Numbered from the stretch's first letter, positions 29,254 to 38,216 are shown. The stretch is DNA of 64,000 bases from Octadecabacter sp. B2R22 (GCF_018861045.1 NZ_JAHKQJ010000005.1:248001-312000); one strand, 5' to 3'. The notes: generated from the letters alone by a model not told the origin. Translations and numbers: made by a program.

Positions 29254-29793
29254 TCAGACCGCTTTCGCTGGCAGGACTGTCTCAAGGTGATCCGCCAGAT
29301 AGATCTTTAGCCACGGTGTATATTCGTCTGGTTGTTGGATGACCTGCTCAGCGAGGTCGTAGATCTCGACCCAACGGGTTTCCATGACTTCATCAGGGTT
29401 GAGCACAAGAGACAGGGTTTTGGCGTCAGCTGTCGCGACGAACAAATCAACGACCTCGTGTTCGACTAGACCACCGCCAACGTCTGCCCTGTATTCTAGT
29501 TGATCACGAAACACCGACGTGACTCCTTCGATACCCAGCTCATCCATCAGCCGGCGTGTCGCACAGGTTTCCGGTGGCTCACCCCATAAAGGGTGCGTGC
29601 AGCAGGTGTTCGCCCACAATCCCGGAGTATGATACTTCGACAAAGCACGACGCTGTATCAGTACTTTAGTTCCATCCAAGACAAAGACGGAAACGGCTTT
29701 GTGACGTAATCCTTCTTGGTGAACGTAGAGCTTATCCATAGGCGTCAGAACGCCGTCCACCCAAGCAGGAATCAATGTCATGTCTTGCACCAT
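29254..29793 (-). CDS. idi: Isopentenyl-diphosphate delta-isomerase, type I
   Basis: Idi interconverts isopentenyl and dimethylallyl diphosphate for carotenoid, quinone and other isoprenoid synthesis. This is the Nudix-fold type I enzyme: active-site Cys in WANTCCTHPLWG, the Nudix segment ATRRLMDELGIEG, and catalytic Glu in EYRADVGGG and EHEVVDLF. I start at MVQDMTLIPAW (179 residues); 29781 is an alternative and an upstream extension looks non-coding. It is divergent from cycA across about 207 bases. Confidence 0.93.
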   Translation of the reverse strand: MVQDMTLIPAWVDGVLTPMDKLYVHQEGLRHKAVSVFVLDGTKVLIQRRALSKYHTPGLWANTCCTHPLWGEPPETCATRRLMDELGIEGVTSVFRDQLEYRADVGGGLVEHEVVDLFVATADAKTLSLVLNPDEVMETRWVEIYDLAEQVIQQPDEYTPWLKIYLADHLETVLPAKAV

Positions 29794-29959
29794 TGCAGGG
29801 CCCTTTCCGGAGCTGTCACCCCTATTACGGGCATCTCTTGCCTTATGCACGAATGAACACGACAAGAAACAGTATGATAGGCGGGCGTGACATCGCGTCA
29901 CCCTGTTGAAACGTGTTTTCCCCTAGACGGTAGAGTTGATAGGTTTAGTTTCGCTTTAG

Positions 29960-29978
29960 TGCGGCAATGCCGCATTTT
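29960..29978 (+). promoter_or_regulatory. Hairpin with T run in the cycA leader
   Basis: TGCGGC-AAT-GCCGCA is a perfect six-pair inverted repeat followed by TTTT, ending 22 bases before the cycA start and just ahead of its GGAG ribosome site. It could be an attenuator in the leader RNA or a dimeric regulator's DNA operator. Confidence 0.4.
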
Positions 29979-30000
29979 CATAGACCTTATGGAGATACCT

Positions 30001-30450
30001 ATGACCAAGTTTATCTATGCCGCCGCCGCAGCCCTGATTGCCGGCCCCGTATTCGCTGACGGACATGCAGCTACAGGTGACGCGGAAGCTGGCGAACAGC
30101 AGTTCGGACGCCAATGTATTGCTTGTCACGTCGTGGCAAACGCGGATGGTGATGTATTGGCCGGGCGCAATGCGCGCACTGGCCCGAACCTTTTCGGGAT
30201 TGCTGGCCGTGAGCTCGGTACAGTTGAAGACTTCCGTTATGGCGACCCGATCGTAGATCTAGGTGCAGCTGGACAAGTTTGGACGGAAGAGGCGTTCGTT
30301 GCTTACGTTCAGGATCCAACAGCATGGCTACGCGAAGCAGCAGAAGACCCACGCGCGCGTGGTAAGATGGCGTATCGGGTCCGCAATGAGCAGGACGCGA
30401 TCGACATCTACGCGTTCTTGGCGACGTTTGGGGCTGACGAGTCCAACTAA
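30001..30450 (+). CDS. cycA: Cytochrome c2
   Basis: A soluble periplasmic electron carrier between the bc1 complex and oxidases (or reaction centre, where present). The protein has 149 residues, with a signal peptide cut near residue 19 (PVFA-DGH). The heme is bound at Cys39, Cys42 and His43 (CIACH); Met123 in RGKMAYRV is the sixth ligand. The AGRNARTGPNLFGIAGR and VAYVQDPTAWL blocks and the long insertions match the Rhodobacter type. GGAG precedes the ATG. No photosynthesis gene lies near. Confidence 0.9.
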   Translation: MTKFIYAAAAALIAGPVFADGHAATGDAEAGEQQFGRQCIACHVVANADGDVLAGRNARTGPNLFGIAGRELGTVEDFRYGDPIVDLGAAGQVWTEEAFVAYVQDPTAWLREAAEDPRARGKMAYRVRNEQDAIDIYAFLATFGADESN

Positions 30451-30458
30451 AACAGTGG

Positions 30459-30480
30459 GCGCTGGGATAATTCCCAGCGC
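30459..30480 (+). terminator. Hairpin after cycA, probable terminator
   Basis: GCGCTGGGA-TAAT-TCCCAGCGC is a perfect nine-pair stem eight bases after the cycA stop. It lacks a T run, so it may end transcription poorly or protect the 3' end of the message. Confidence 0.55.
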
Positions 30481-30532
30481 TGCACATTAGGTCACATTCT
30501 TGTCAGCGCGATTGCGTGGCGACGCCGCATCG

Positions 30533-30549
30533 GTCACAAGTCCTGTGAC
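30533..30549 (+). promoter_or_regulatory. Operator-like inverted repeat ahead of the ynj-type operon
   Basis: GTCACA-AGTCC-TGTGAC is a perfect six-base inverted repeat 16 bases before the first gene of the operon. Another GTCACA half-site lies at 30491-30496. The spacing suits binding of a dimeric regulator over the promoter. Confidence 0.4.
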
Positions 30550-30565
30550 TTAATTGCGAGACAAA

Positions 30566-31186
30566 ATGCTGGACGCTCACGCCCGACGACTCATTGATCC
30601 ACCGCTAAACGCGCTCGGCACGGCGCTGGCGGCACGCGGCGTTACAGCCGACTTTATTACCCTCATGGGGTTGGTGTTGGGGCTATCGGCGGCATTCCTG
30701 ATCGCTATCGGCCTACCATTCTTGGCTCTCCTTCCTCTCTTGGCATCGCGGATCGCAGATGGGCTGGATGGAGCAGTGGCACGCGCGTCAACCAAGACGG
30801 ACTTTGGCGGGTACCTCGATATCGCGTGCGACTTCTTGTTCTACGGGGCGATACCATTTGGCTTCGTCGTCATGGACCCAAGCGCCAACGCTATCGCGGG
30901 CGCATTCCTTTTGATGAGTTTCTACTTCAACGGAACCAGCTTCCTTGGCTATGCGATTCTGGCCGAGAAACATGAAATGGAAACGTCCGCCCAAGGGATC
31001 AAGTCGCTCTATTTCTCGAACGGGCTACTGGAAGGAACAGAGACTATCGTGTTCTTTGTCTTATTGTGCCTGTTCCCAACATCGTTTGCGGTCCTTGCTT
31101 GGGTATTTGGGTCGCTTTGTTTTGCGACAGCGACACTTCGACTTATCGCCGCACGGCGCGTCTTCACTACAAAGGAAAAAAAATGA
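30566..31186 (+). CDS. CDP-alcohol phosphatidyltransferase, YnjF-like
   Basis: A 206-residue membrane enzyme of the CDP-alcohol phosphatidyltransferase family. The catalytic motif DG..AR........G...D...D is complete (DGLDGAVARA, then FGGYLDIACD). Five to six membrane segments. Length and neighbours match E. coli YnjF, which sits with ynjBCD. The acceptor alcohol is unknown. The ATG at 30566 is chosen over a TTG four codons upstream. The stop overlaps the next gene by four bases. Confidence 0.82.
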   Translation: MLDAHARRLIDPPLNALGTALAARGVTADFITLMGLVLGLSAAFLIAIGLPFLALLPLLASRIADGLDGAVARASTKTDFGGYLDIACDFLFYGAIPFGFVVMDPSANAIAGAFLLMSFYFNGTSFLGYAILAEKHEMETSAQGIKSLYFSNGLLEGTETIVFFVLLCLFPTSFAVLAWVFGSLCFATATLRLIAARRVFTTKEKK

Positions 31187-32379
31187 AACACCTCGCCCTT
31201 ATTGCAGCGCTTGCTGCCCCGTCGATTGTTCTCGCTACACCTGATCCATCCGACTGGGACGCTGTAATGGCAGAGGCGGACGGCCAAACCGTTTATTGGA
31301 ACGCATGGGGTGGTTCCACCACGACGAATGACTTCATCGCTTGGGTCGGAGACCGAGTGGCCGAAGACTACGGTGTTATTCTGGAACATGTTAAGCTTAC
31401 GGATACTGCAGATGCTGTGACCCGTGTCCTGAGTGAGCGGCAAGCTGGCGAAAACGAAGACGGTGCGATCGACATGATTTGGATCAACGGGTCCAATTTC
31501 GCTGCCATGAAACAAGCGGACCTACTGTTTGGGCCATTCGCAGAGCAACTTCCTAACTGGGCGGTGGTCGACAGCGAAGGCAAGACAGTTCAGACAGATT
31601 TCACCGTTCCTGTTGAGGGATACGAAGCACCTTGGGCCATGGCACAAGTGGTGTTCATGTATGACACTGCCGATATGGACGCGCAGTCCGACATGACGTC
31701 GATCCTGGAATGGTCGACGGCTCATCCTGGCCGGTTTACCTATCCTCAACCGCCCGATTTCCTTGGCACGACTTTCCTGAAACAAGCGCTCGTGGATTTG
31801 CTGGATGACGCATCTGTCCTTCAAGCCGAAGCGACAGATGAAAACTACGCTGAAGTTACCGCTCCACTTTGGGACTTTCTGGATGCTTTGACACCGACGT
31901 TGTGGCGCGAGGGTCGTGCGTACCCCGCGACAGGTCCAGCCCAGCTCCAATTGATTGCAGACGGTGAAGTCGATCTCGCGATTTCGTTCAGCCCCGGTGA
32001 AGCGACGGCCGCCATTGCGAACAGCCAGCTGCCGGACACCGTTCGCACATTTGTTCTGGATAGAGGCACCATCGGCAACGCGTCTTTTGTGGCAATCCCT
32101 TACAATTCCGGCTCTGCATCGGGTGCGATGGTTGTTGCTAACTTTTTGATGTCCCCAGAGGCTCAGGCCCGCGCTCAAGATCCAAATATCCTTGGCTATG
32201 GAACCGTTCTGAACATGGATGCGCTTAGTGCGGATGAGCGTGCCGCATTTGACACCCTTGAGCTTGGCGTTGCGACATTGTCGCCAGCTGAATTAGGGAG
32301 CGTACAGGCTGAACCTCACCCGTCTTGGATGACGCGAATCGCCGATGATTGGGCTGAACGCTACGGCGTCGGCCAATAG
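31183..32379 (+). CDS. ABC transporter substrate-binding protein, YnjB-like
   Basis: A 398-residue periplasmic binding protein with a signal peptide (MKHLALIAALAAPSIVLA). It starts at the ATG overlapping the YnjF-like stop, behind AAAGGA. YWNAWGGSTTTNDFIAWVGD and DMIWINGSNFAAMK are characteristic of the YnjB branch, related to thiamine and iron(III) binding proteins. The ligand is unknown. It is second of four cotranscribed genes. Confidence 0.85.
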   Translation: MKHLALIAALAAPSIVLATPDPSDWDAVMAEADGQTVYWNAWGGSTTTNDFIAWVGDRVAEDYGVILEHVKLTDTADAVTRVLSERQAGENEDGAIDMIWINGSNFAAMKQADLLFGPFAEQLPNWAVVDSEGKTVQTDFTVPVEGYEAPWAMAQVVFMYDTADMDAQSDMTSILEWSTAHPGRFTYPQPPDFLGTTFLKQALVDLLDDASVLQAEATDENYAEVTAPLWDFLDALTPTLWREGRAYPATGPAQLQLIADGEVDLAISFSPGEATAAIANSQLPDTVRTFVLDRGTIGNASFVAIPYNSGSASGAMVVANFLMSPEAQARAQDPNILGYGTVLNMDALSADERAAFDTLELGVATLSPAELGSVQAEPHPSWMTRIADDWAERYGVGQ

Positions 32380-32397
32380 GGAAGCGTTTCCTTTAAC

Positions 32398-34074
32398 ATG
32401 CTTAGGTTTCTTCCAGCGCTGACGTTGTTTGCAATGTTGGGCCCTGTGGCCGCTGGACTATGGGGAACGGTACTGCCCGCATTCGGCCATCTGCCGGCTG
32501 CGGGTTTGACGGGACCATCACTGGACCCGTTTCGAACCCTTCTGGACTGGGCAGGGCTTGCATCGGCGTCTCGGCTTTCTCTTTCGACGGGTCTAATCGC
32601 CACAAGTGTCTCATTGGCGATTGTTATCCTGTTTGTCGCGGGTTGGTCGGGCACGCGCACATTTAGATTGCTGGAAAGACTGCTGTCGCCTTTGCTCTCC
32701 GTGCCGCATGCGGCGGCCGCGTTTGGCCTCGCGTTTCTGATCGCCCCTTCGGGATGGATCGCACGGCTGGTTTCCCCAACTCTTACCGGATGGGATCGGC
32801 CGCCCGACCTCTTGATCCTGCAAGACCCGCTCGGACTTGCGTTGATCGCAGGGCTTGTCGTGAAAGAAGTTCCGTTCTTGTTGTTAATGACAATCGCAGC
32901 ATTGGGACAAGCGCAGCCCCGTCGCTCTCTCATGGTCGCGCAGAGCCTTGGCTACGGGCGGGTCACAGGATGGCTCAAGACAGTGTTCCCTAGGGTCTAC
33001 GACCAAATTCGGCTGCCGGTTTACGTAGTTCTCGCTTATTCGATGAGTGTTGTTGACGTTGCCATGATTCTGGGGCCGTCGACGCCACCCACACTGTCAG
33101 TTCAGATCGTTAAATGGATGGGCGACCCTGACCTCTCGATGCGCCTTACTGGGGCGGCCGCGGCGCTCTTGCAATTGGCACTTGTCATCTTTGCCTTGGC
33201 CTTTTGGTGGGGTGGAGAGCGGGCTATTGCATGGCTTGGCCGTATTTGGATTGAAACAGGCCACAGGGGTCAAAAAGAGGCACCAATTCGCGTGATTTCA
33301 CTCGGACTGGGGTCAGTTTCCTCACTGGCGGTGCTGCTTGGAATCGCTGGATTGGCAGTTTGGTCTGTTGCTGGCTTTTGGAGTTTCCCTAACAGTCTGC
33401 CGGATGCAATAACTTTGAAGAACTGGGATAGACACGGCCCCGCTGCGTTCCAGACATTCGGTGAGACCTTTATTGTCGCAGGTATTGCAGTAGGACTCGC
33501 GCTGATCCTTGTGTTGGGCTGTCTAGAGGCAGAGCATCGATCTGGCCGTCCACTCTCACGACGTGGGATATGGTTGCTTTATCTACCTCTACTCGTCCCG
33601 CAAACAGCATTTCTTCCTGGTTTGCAGACCTTGCTTCTCAACATCGGTGCCGACATTGGGCGAGCCCCTGTGATCTTTGCGCATTTGGTTTTCGTCCTTC
33701 CATACGTTTTCCTGTCTCTTGGCGATCCTTGGAGGTCTTGGGACACTCGAAATGCAACAGTTGCGGGCGCGCTCGGCACCACGCCTTGGGGGGTCTTTTG
33801 GCGCGTCCGCCTGCCGATGCTCACTCGTCCGATCTTAACGGCAACCGCTGTCGGCATCGCGGTTTCGGTTGGTCAATATCTAGCAACCTTGATCATTGGT
33901 GGCGGGCGTGTGGCCACGCTGACGACCGAAGCCGTGGCATTGGCATCCGGTGGGGATCGGAGGGCGATTGGTGTATACGGTCTCATGCAAACATTCGCGG
34001 CTCTAGTCCCGTTTGCACTCGCGCTAACTATACCCACACTCTTGTGGCGCAATCGGAGGGGAATGCATGAATAA
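32398..34074 (+). CDS. ABC transporter permease (two fused halves), YnjC-like
   Basis: A 558-residue inner-membrane permease of the binding-protein-dependent class, with about twelve membrane segments and two copies of the permease unit. The first EAA-type loop is near AQSLGYGRVTGWLKTVFPRV and the second near AGALGTTPWGVFWRVRLPML. Fused halves are typical of YnjC and of thiamine/iron(III) permeases. It follows the binding protein by 18 bases and overlaps the ATPase gene by eight. Confidence 0.88.
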   Translation: MLRFLPALTLFAMLGPVAAGLWGTVLPAFGHLPAAGLTGPSLDPFRTLLDWAGLASASRLSLSTGLIATSVSLAIVILFVAGWSGTRTFRLLERLLSPLLSVPHAAAAFGLAFLIAPSGWIARLVSPTLTGWDRPPDLLILQDPLGLALIAGLVVKEVPFLLLMTIAALGQAQPRRSLMVAQSLGYGRVTGWLKTVFPRVYDQIRLPVYVVLAYSMSVVDVAMILGPSTPPTLSVQIVKWMGDPDLSMRLTGAAAALLQLALVIFALAFWWGGERAIAWLGRIWIETGHRGQKEAPIRVISLGLGSVSSLAVLLGIAGLAVWSVAGFWSFPNSLPDAITLKNWDRHGPAAFQTFGETFIVAGIAVGLALILVLGCLEAEHRSGRPLSRRGIWLLYLPLLVPQTAFLPGLQTLLLNIGADIGRAPVIFAHLVFVLPYVFLSLGDPWRSWDTRNATVAGALGTTPWGVFWRVRLPMLTRPILTATAVGIAVSVGQYLATLIIGGGRVATLTTEAVALASGGDRRAIGVYGLMQTFAALVPFALALTIPTLLWRNRRGMHE

Positions 34075-34714
34075 GAGTCTATCTCTGCGGAATGTCTGCA
34101 TCCTTCGGGATGGAATTCCACTGATCGAGGTCGATCATGAAGTTTCAGCAGGAGAAGTTCTATCAGTTATGGGGCCGTCAGGTGTCGGAAAATCAACGCT
34201 TCTGGCGTATATCACGGGAAACTTACATCCCGTTTTCAAGGGCATGGGTGAGGTCCTGTTGAACGGAAACGATATCACCGGGTTACCGCCCCACAAACGT
34301 GAAATCGGAATCTTGTTTCAAGACGACCTGCTGTTCCCGCATATGAGTGTCGGCGAAAACCTTGCGTTTGGTATTCCGCGCGGTGGTTCACGCGCCGAAC
34401 GGCGTAGCAAGATCGAAAACGCTCTGTGTGATGTTGGATTGGATGGGTTTTCTGACAGGGATCCCGCAACACTGTCAGGGGGGCAGCGCGCCCGTGTGGC
34501 GCTCGTGCGGATGCTGCTCTCTGATCCAAAGGCGCTGTTACTTGATGAAGCATTTTCACGCTTGGATGCGGAACTGCGTGCCCATGTTAGAGAGCTGGTA
34601 TTTCGGGTGGTCAAGGAACGGAACCTACCTGTTTTGATGGTGACCCACGATCTAGAAGATGCAAAATCCGCTGGCGGCCCGATTATCGAGCTAGAAAGCT
34701 ACACCAAGAAATAA
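34067..34714 (+). CDS. ABC transporter ATP-binding protein, YnjD-like
   Basis: A 215-residue ABC ATPase. Walker A is GPSGVGKST, the Q loop is in IGILFQDDLLFPHMSVGEN, the signature is LSGGQRARVAL, Walker B is ALLLDEAF and the H loop lies in VMVTHDLEDA. It is short, with no regulatory C-terminal domain. Last gene of the four-gene ynj-type operon; 87 bases without a clear terminator separate it from the HyuA-type gene. Confidence 0.93.
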   Translation: MNKSLSLRNVCILRDGIPLIEVDHEVSAGEVLSVMGPSGVGKSTLLAYITGNLHPVFKGMGEVLLNGNDITGLPPHKREIGILFQDDLLFPHMSVGENLAFGIPRGGSRAERRSKIENALCDVGLDGFSDRDPATLSGGQRARVALVRMLLSDPKALLLDEAFSRLDAELRAHVRELVFRVVKERNLPVLMVTHDLEDAKSAGGPIIELESYTKK

Positions 34715-34801
34715 ATGCCGCAGAAGCAGCAATAGATTGTCGCCTTTGGCGGTTGGGCCTCAGCTTTCTTTGTTAACTTCGGGAAAAAGTTAGGGGCGAC
34801 A

Positions 34802-36796
34802 ATGGCTATTCTCTTGGGCATCGATACGGGTGGGACCTACACGGACGCTGTCCTGTTGGATGAAACTGAAGACCAGATTGTCGCATCGGCAAAGTCATTA
34901 ACGACACGGCCCATTTTATCGATTGGAATCGGTGCGGCAATCGACGCCGTCCTTGAGAAAGGTGACACTGACCCCAAAGATGTAGCGCTGGTTTCGTTGT
35001 CAACGACGCTCGCCACCAACGCATTGATTGAAGGGCAGGGCGGACGGATCGCATTGATCTTCATTGGGTTTGAGCAATCCGAGCTGGACAAATCCGATCT
35101 CTCGGACGCTCTTGGGGGAGATCCGGTTTTGTTTGTCTCTGGGGGTCATTCACATAATGGAATCGAGCTTGATCCGCTGGACGAACCTGCAATCAATGGC
35201 GGTTTAGAGTCTATTTCGGGTGATCTTACGGGAGTTGCAATCGCATCGCGTTTTGCCACCCGTAACCCAGAACATGAGATCGCTACCAGAGAGATCGTAC
35301 GCAAGAAACTCGGCATTCCTGTAACCTGCTCTCATGAACTAAGCCAATCTTTAGGCGGACCAAAACGTGCCTTAACCGCAGTTCTTAATGCGCGGCTGAT
35401 CGGCATGATCGATCGACTGATCGAGTCTGTTCTGTCGCATATGGAGCGGCGAGGGATTTCTGCGAGATTGATGGTGGTACGTGGTGACGGTGCATTGATT
35501 TCTTCCGATCAGGCACGCGAACGGCCAATTGAAACAATCTTGAGTGGACCCGCCGCAAGTATTGCGGGGGCACAATGGCTAACTGGAAAACAGAATGCCA
35601 TCGTAAGCGATATTGGCGGAACGACGACCGATATCTGTCTCTTGCAAAACGGATCACCAAAGATCGACACACAAGGTGCGAAAGTTGGCAAATACAGAAC
35701 CATGGTTGAAGCCGTCGCCATGCATACCTTTGGACTAGGTGGCGACAGTGAGGTGACTGTCGGCGAGGGTTTGGATGCGGGCCTTAGTCTTGGTCCACGT
35801 CGTGTGATGCCCGTTTCGTTGTTGGCAGTGAATCATGCTGACCTTGTTCACGACGCCTTAGACCGAGCTTTGCGGCTCGACGCGGCGCCGGTCGAAGCGT
35901 CACGATTTGTTTTGGCGCTATGGTCGGTTCTTCCCTCAAGTCTTGATGAGCGTGAAACCAGCGTAGCGGAACGTCTACTCGATGGCCCAAAAAGGTGGTC
36001 AGATGTGGTACGAAACCGCATAGATGAACCGGCCCTAAATCGGTTGGTGAGACGCGGCCTGGTTATGATGGTTGGGGTTACGCCAACGGATGCAAGTCAC
36101 GCCCTTGGGTCGGTGTCGGATTGGGACGGTTCGGCCGCGACCAAGGCTTTGGCCCTGTTCGCTCGGCAACGCGTTGGGGGGGGTGATCGGCTCGCCAAAA
36201 CAGCACAAGATGTTGCGGAACGGATCATCGAACAGATGACGGTTCAGACCATTTCTGCCATATTAGAGACTGCATTTGCCGAAGAGGGCTGGGATAAACC
36301 AGCCCAATTGTCCCTTCATGATCTGACCAAAGTAGGCCTAGGAAGTCACAGCAATATCGCGCGGGTCGATGTCGGTCTTGCGGTTCCCTTGATTGGTTTG
36401 GGCGCATCCGCACATTGTTACTATGGCGCAGTCGGGGCGAGACTTGGCTGCCCGACCATTCTTCCGTCCGATGGGGGTGTCGCCAATGCCATCGGTGCCG
36501 TGGTCGGCCAAATCGCGATTCACGCTGAGGGCAGCGTAAGCAGTGCAGGTGAAGGGGCATTTGTTGCACATCTTCCCGCCGGGCCCACGCAATTCGGCGA
36601 TAAAGACACGGCCATTGAGGCGCTACGGCACGCTCTTACAGCTCGCGCAAAAGAGCAAGCGACGTCTGCCGGAGTGGAAGATATTCTCGTAACAGAAAGC
36701 CTCGATCTGCGAGAAGCACAGATCGAGGCTCAGAAGATGTTCATCGAGGCAACGTTAAGGGTAACGGCCAGTGGCCGCCCCCGAATTGCCACTTAG
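34802..36796 (+). CDS. Hydantoinase/oxoprolinase family protein (HyuA type)
   Basis: A 664-residue member of the HyuA group, which uses an ASKHA-type ATP site to open hydantoin or oxoproline rings. GIDTGGTYTDAVLLDE opens the protein, SLSTTLATNALIEGQGGRIALI follows, and the second phosphate motif is DIGGTTTDICLL. No HyuB partner gene is adjacent. Length fits stand-alone members. Substrate unknown. Its stop (TAG) abuts the stop of msrA on the other strand with no base between. A perfect hairpin lies inside its 3' end. Confidence 0.85.
   Translation: MAILLGIDTGGTYTDAVLLDETEDQIVASAKSLTTRPILSIGIGAAIDAVLEKGDTDPKDVALVSLSTTLATNALIEGQGGRIALIFIGFEQSELDKSDLSDALGGDPVLFVSGGHSHNGIELDPLDEPAINGGLESISGDLTGVAIASRFATRNPEHEIATREIVRKKLGIPVTCSHELSQSLGGPKRALTAVLNARLIGMIDRLIESVLSHMERRGISARLMVVRGDGALISSDQARERPIETILSGPAASIAGAQWLTGKQNAIVSDIGGTTTDICLLQNGSPKIDTQGAKVGKYRTMVEAVAMHTFGLGGDSEVTVGEGLDAGLSLGPRRVMPVSLLAVNHADLVHDALDRALRLDAAPVEASRFVLALWSVLPSSLDERETSVAERLLDGPKRWSDVVRNRIDEPALNRLVRRGLVMMVGVTPTDASHALGSVSDWDGSAATKALALFARQRVGGGDRLAKTAQDVAERIIEQMTVQTISAILETAFAEEGWDKPAQLSLHDLTKVGLGSHSNIARVDVGLAVPLIGLGASAHCYYGAVGARLGCPTILPSDGGVANAIGAVVGQIAIHAEGSVSSAGEGAFVAHLPAGPTQFGDKDTAIEALRHALTARAKEQATSAGVEDILVTESLDLREAQIEAQKMFIEATLRVTASGRPRIAT
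36690..36730 (-). terminator. Terminator of msrBA inside the HyuA-type coding region
   Basis: AGCCTCGATCTG (36698-36709) and CAGATCGAGGCT (36719-36730) are a perfect twelve-base inverted repeat with a nine-base loop. On the minus strand it is followed by TTCTGTT and lies 67 bases after the msrA stop; no T run follows on the plus strand. Confidence 0.65.
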
Positions 36797-37312
36797 CTAT
36801 TCAGCGGCATTGCGCCTTGGCAAAACCCAGTCGGGCCGGATGAAGTGACAGGTATACCCGTTTGGTAGGCGTTGCAGATAATCCTGATGCTCTGGTTCGG
36901 CTTCCCAGAAGTCACTGACTGGCTCCATCTCAGTCACGACCTTAGATGGCCACAACCCAGAAGCATCGACGTCTTTGATCGTCTCTTCAGCAACATCTCT
37001 CTGGGTATCGTCGACGTAGTAAATAGCCGAGCGATAGGACATTCCACGATCGTTGCCTTGCCGATTAACGGTGGTTGGATCGTGAATCTGGAAAAAGAAT
37101 TCAAGAAGCCGGCGGTAAGTCATTTGCGACGGGTCAAAGATGATTTCGATCCCTTCAGCGTGGGTGCCGTGGTTGCGATACGTCGCATTCGGGACGTCGC
37201 CGCCCGTATAGCCAACGCGCGTTGAGACCACGCCAGGCAATTTCCGGATCAAATCTTCCATGCCCCAGAAACAGCCACCGGCCAAAACTGCGCGTTCATT
37301 GGTGTTGCTCAT
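36797..37312 (-). CDS. msrA: Peptide-methionine (S)-S-oxide reductase
   Basis: MsrA repairs the S epimer of methionine sulfoxide. Starting at [13 protein letters not shown], behind GGAGG, it has 171 residues. The catalytic Cys is in [28 protein letters not shown] and [19 protein letters not shown] are further family blocks. It overlaps the msrB stop by one base. The earlier in-frame start would lie inside msrB and is rejected. Confidence 0.95.
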   Translation of the reverse strand: MSNTNERAVLAGGCFWGMEDLIRKLPGVVSTRVGYTGGDVPNATYRNHGTHAEGIEIIFDPSQMTYRRLLEFFFQIHDPTTVNRQGNDRGMSYRSAIYYVDDTQRDVAEETIKDVDASGLWPSKVVTEMEPVSDFWEAEPEHQDYLQRLPNGYTCHFIRPDWVLPRRNAAE

Positions 37313-37758
37313 TAGATATCCTCCACTTGGTTCAAGTAGTCGCCATAGCCCTCGGCTTCCATATCGGTTTTGGCAACAAAGCGTAGCGATGCACCGTTGA
37401 TGCAATAGCGCAGCCCGCCACGGTCTTGTGGCCCGTCAGGAAAAACATGCCCAAGATGGCTGTCCCCATGGGTTGAGCGCACTTCTGTTCGCACCATGCC
37501 TAAGGTCGAATCTGTGAGCTCACTTACATGAGTCTCTTCAATCGGCTTGGTGAAACTGGGCCAGCCACAGCCTGATTCATATTTATCCGAAGACGCGAAA
37601 AGCGGTTCGCCTGACACGATGTCGACGTAAATTCCAACTTCCTTGTTATCCAGATGGTCGCCTGTCCATGGGCGCTCCGTTCCGTTTTCTTGTGTGACGC
37701 GGTACTGTTCGGGCGTCAGTGTCGCGACGACGTCTGGGTTCTTTTCGTACTTGGTCAT
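37312..37758 (-). CDS. msrB: Peptide-methionine (R)-S-oxide reductase
   Basis: MsrB repairs the R epimer. It has 148 residues with the ATG at 37758, behind AGGGGG. The catalytic Cys is in [11 protein letters not shown], and the substrate site in CGWPSFTKP. The two CxxC zinc pairs of many MsrB proteins are missing, so this is the zinc-free form. It is first of the msrB-msrA operon; together the two enzymes cover both sulfoxide epimers. Confidence 0.95.
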   Translation of the reverse strand: MTKYEKNPDVVATLTPEQYRVTQENGTERPWTGDHLDNKEVGIYVDIVSGEPLFASSDKYESGCGWPSFTKPIEETHVSELTDSTLGMVRTEVRSTHGDSHLGHVFPDGPQDRGGLRYCINGASLRFVAKTDMEAEGYGDYLNQVEDI

Positions 37759-37776
37759 GTCATTGCCCCCTATCAC

Positions 37777-38216
37777 TGGTTCGCTAAAGGATATGGGGTG
37801 AGTGTGGCGGATTGCTACAATTGTGACAACGCCCTCACCAAAGCGCGAGACCCTTTGCGCACCACTTGAACAGATGACGATACATCCGATCGGTTGAGGG
37901 AGGGTGTTTAACGAGATTCTTGGGCGCGAAATACAGAGGCGTTCTAAGCCCCGGCTTGGGCTCCAACGACAACAACACGGTTTTGGTCATTCGTGGTGTG
38001 CCCCCCAACTCCGCCTCTAAACAAGACTATCCCCGATTTGATCTGTTTCGAGTCGTTTGCGGCACCCGATGTTGCGCAGAGATTTCTATTGGCGCCACAG
38101 TTTCACCTAAACCGCGCTGTTTTGGTGCCATTTCGACTGCTTAATAGGTCCAAGACTTTGACTTGACCGCAGGATTGCGATTCTATCCCTCAAAAAGAGC
38201 AGTATTGGAGAAGGCG
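37777..38216. other. 440-base stretch without a convincing gene
   Basis: Between msrB (-) and the DUF6065-like gene (+). A frame at 37920-38144 (TTG start) could give 74 residues but has no ribosome site and no family pattern. It must hold the divergent promoters. A short repeat AGCCC...GGGCT is at about 37947-37962. No tRNA or clear terminator is seen. Confidence 0.5.

Noticed and set aside
29254-30450. Part of a photosynthesis gene cluster (idi and cycA adjacent)
   Set aside because: No bch, crt, puf or puh gene is within the window, so adjacency alone is not enough.
37920-38144. A 74-codon frame with a TTG start
   Set aside because: No ribosome site, no family pattern, and the stretch reads like non-coding DNA.
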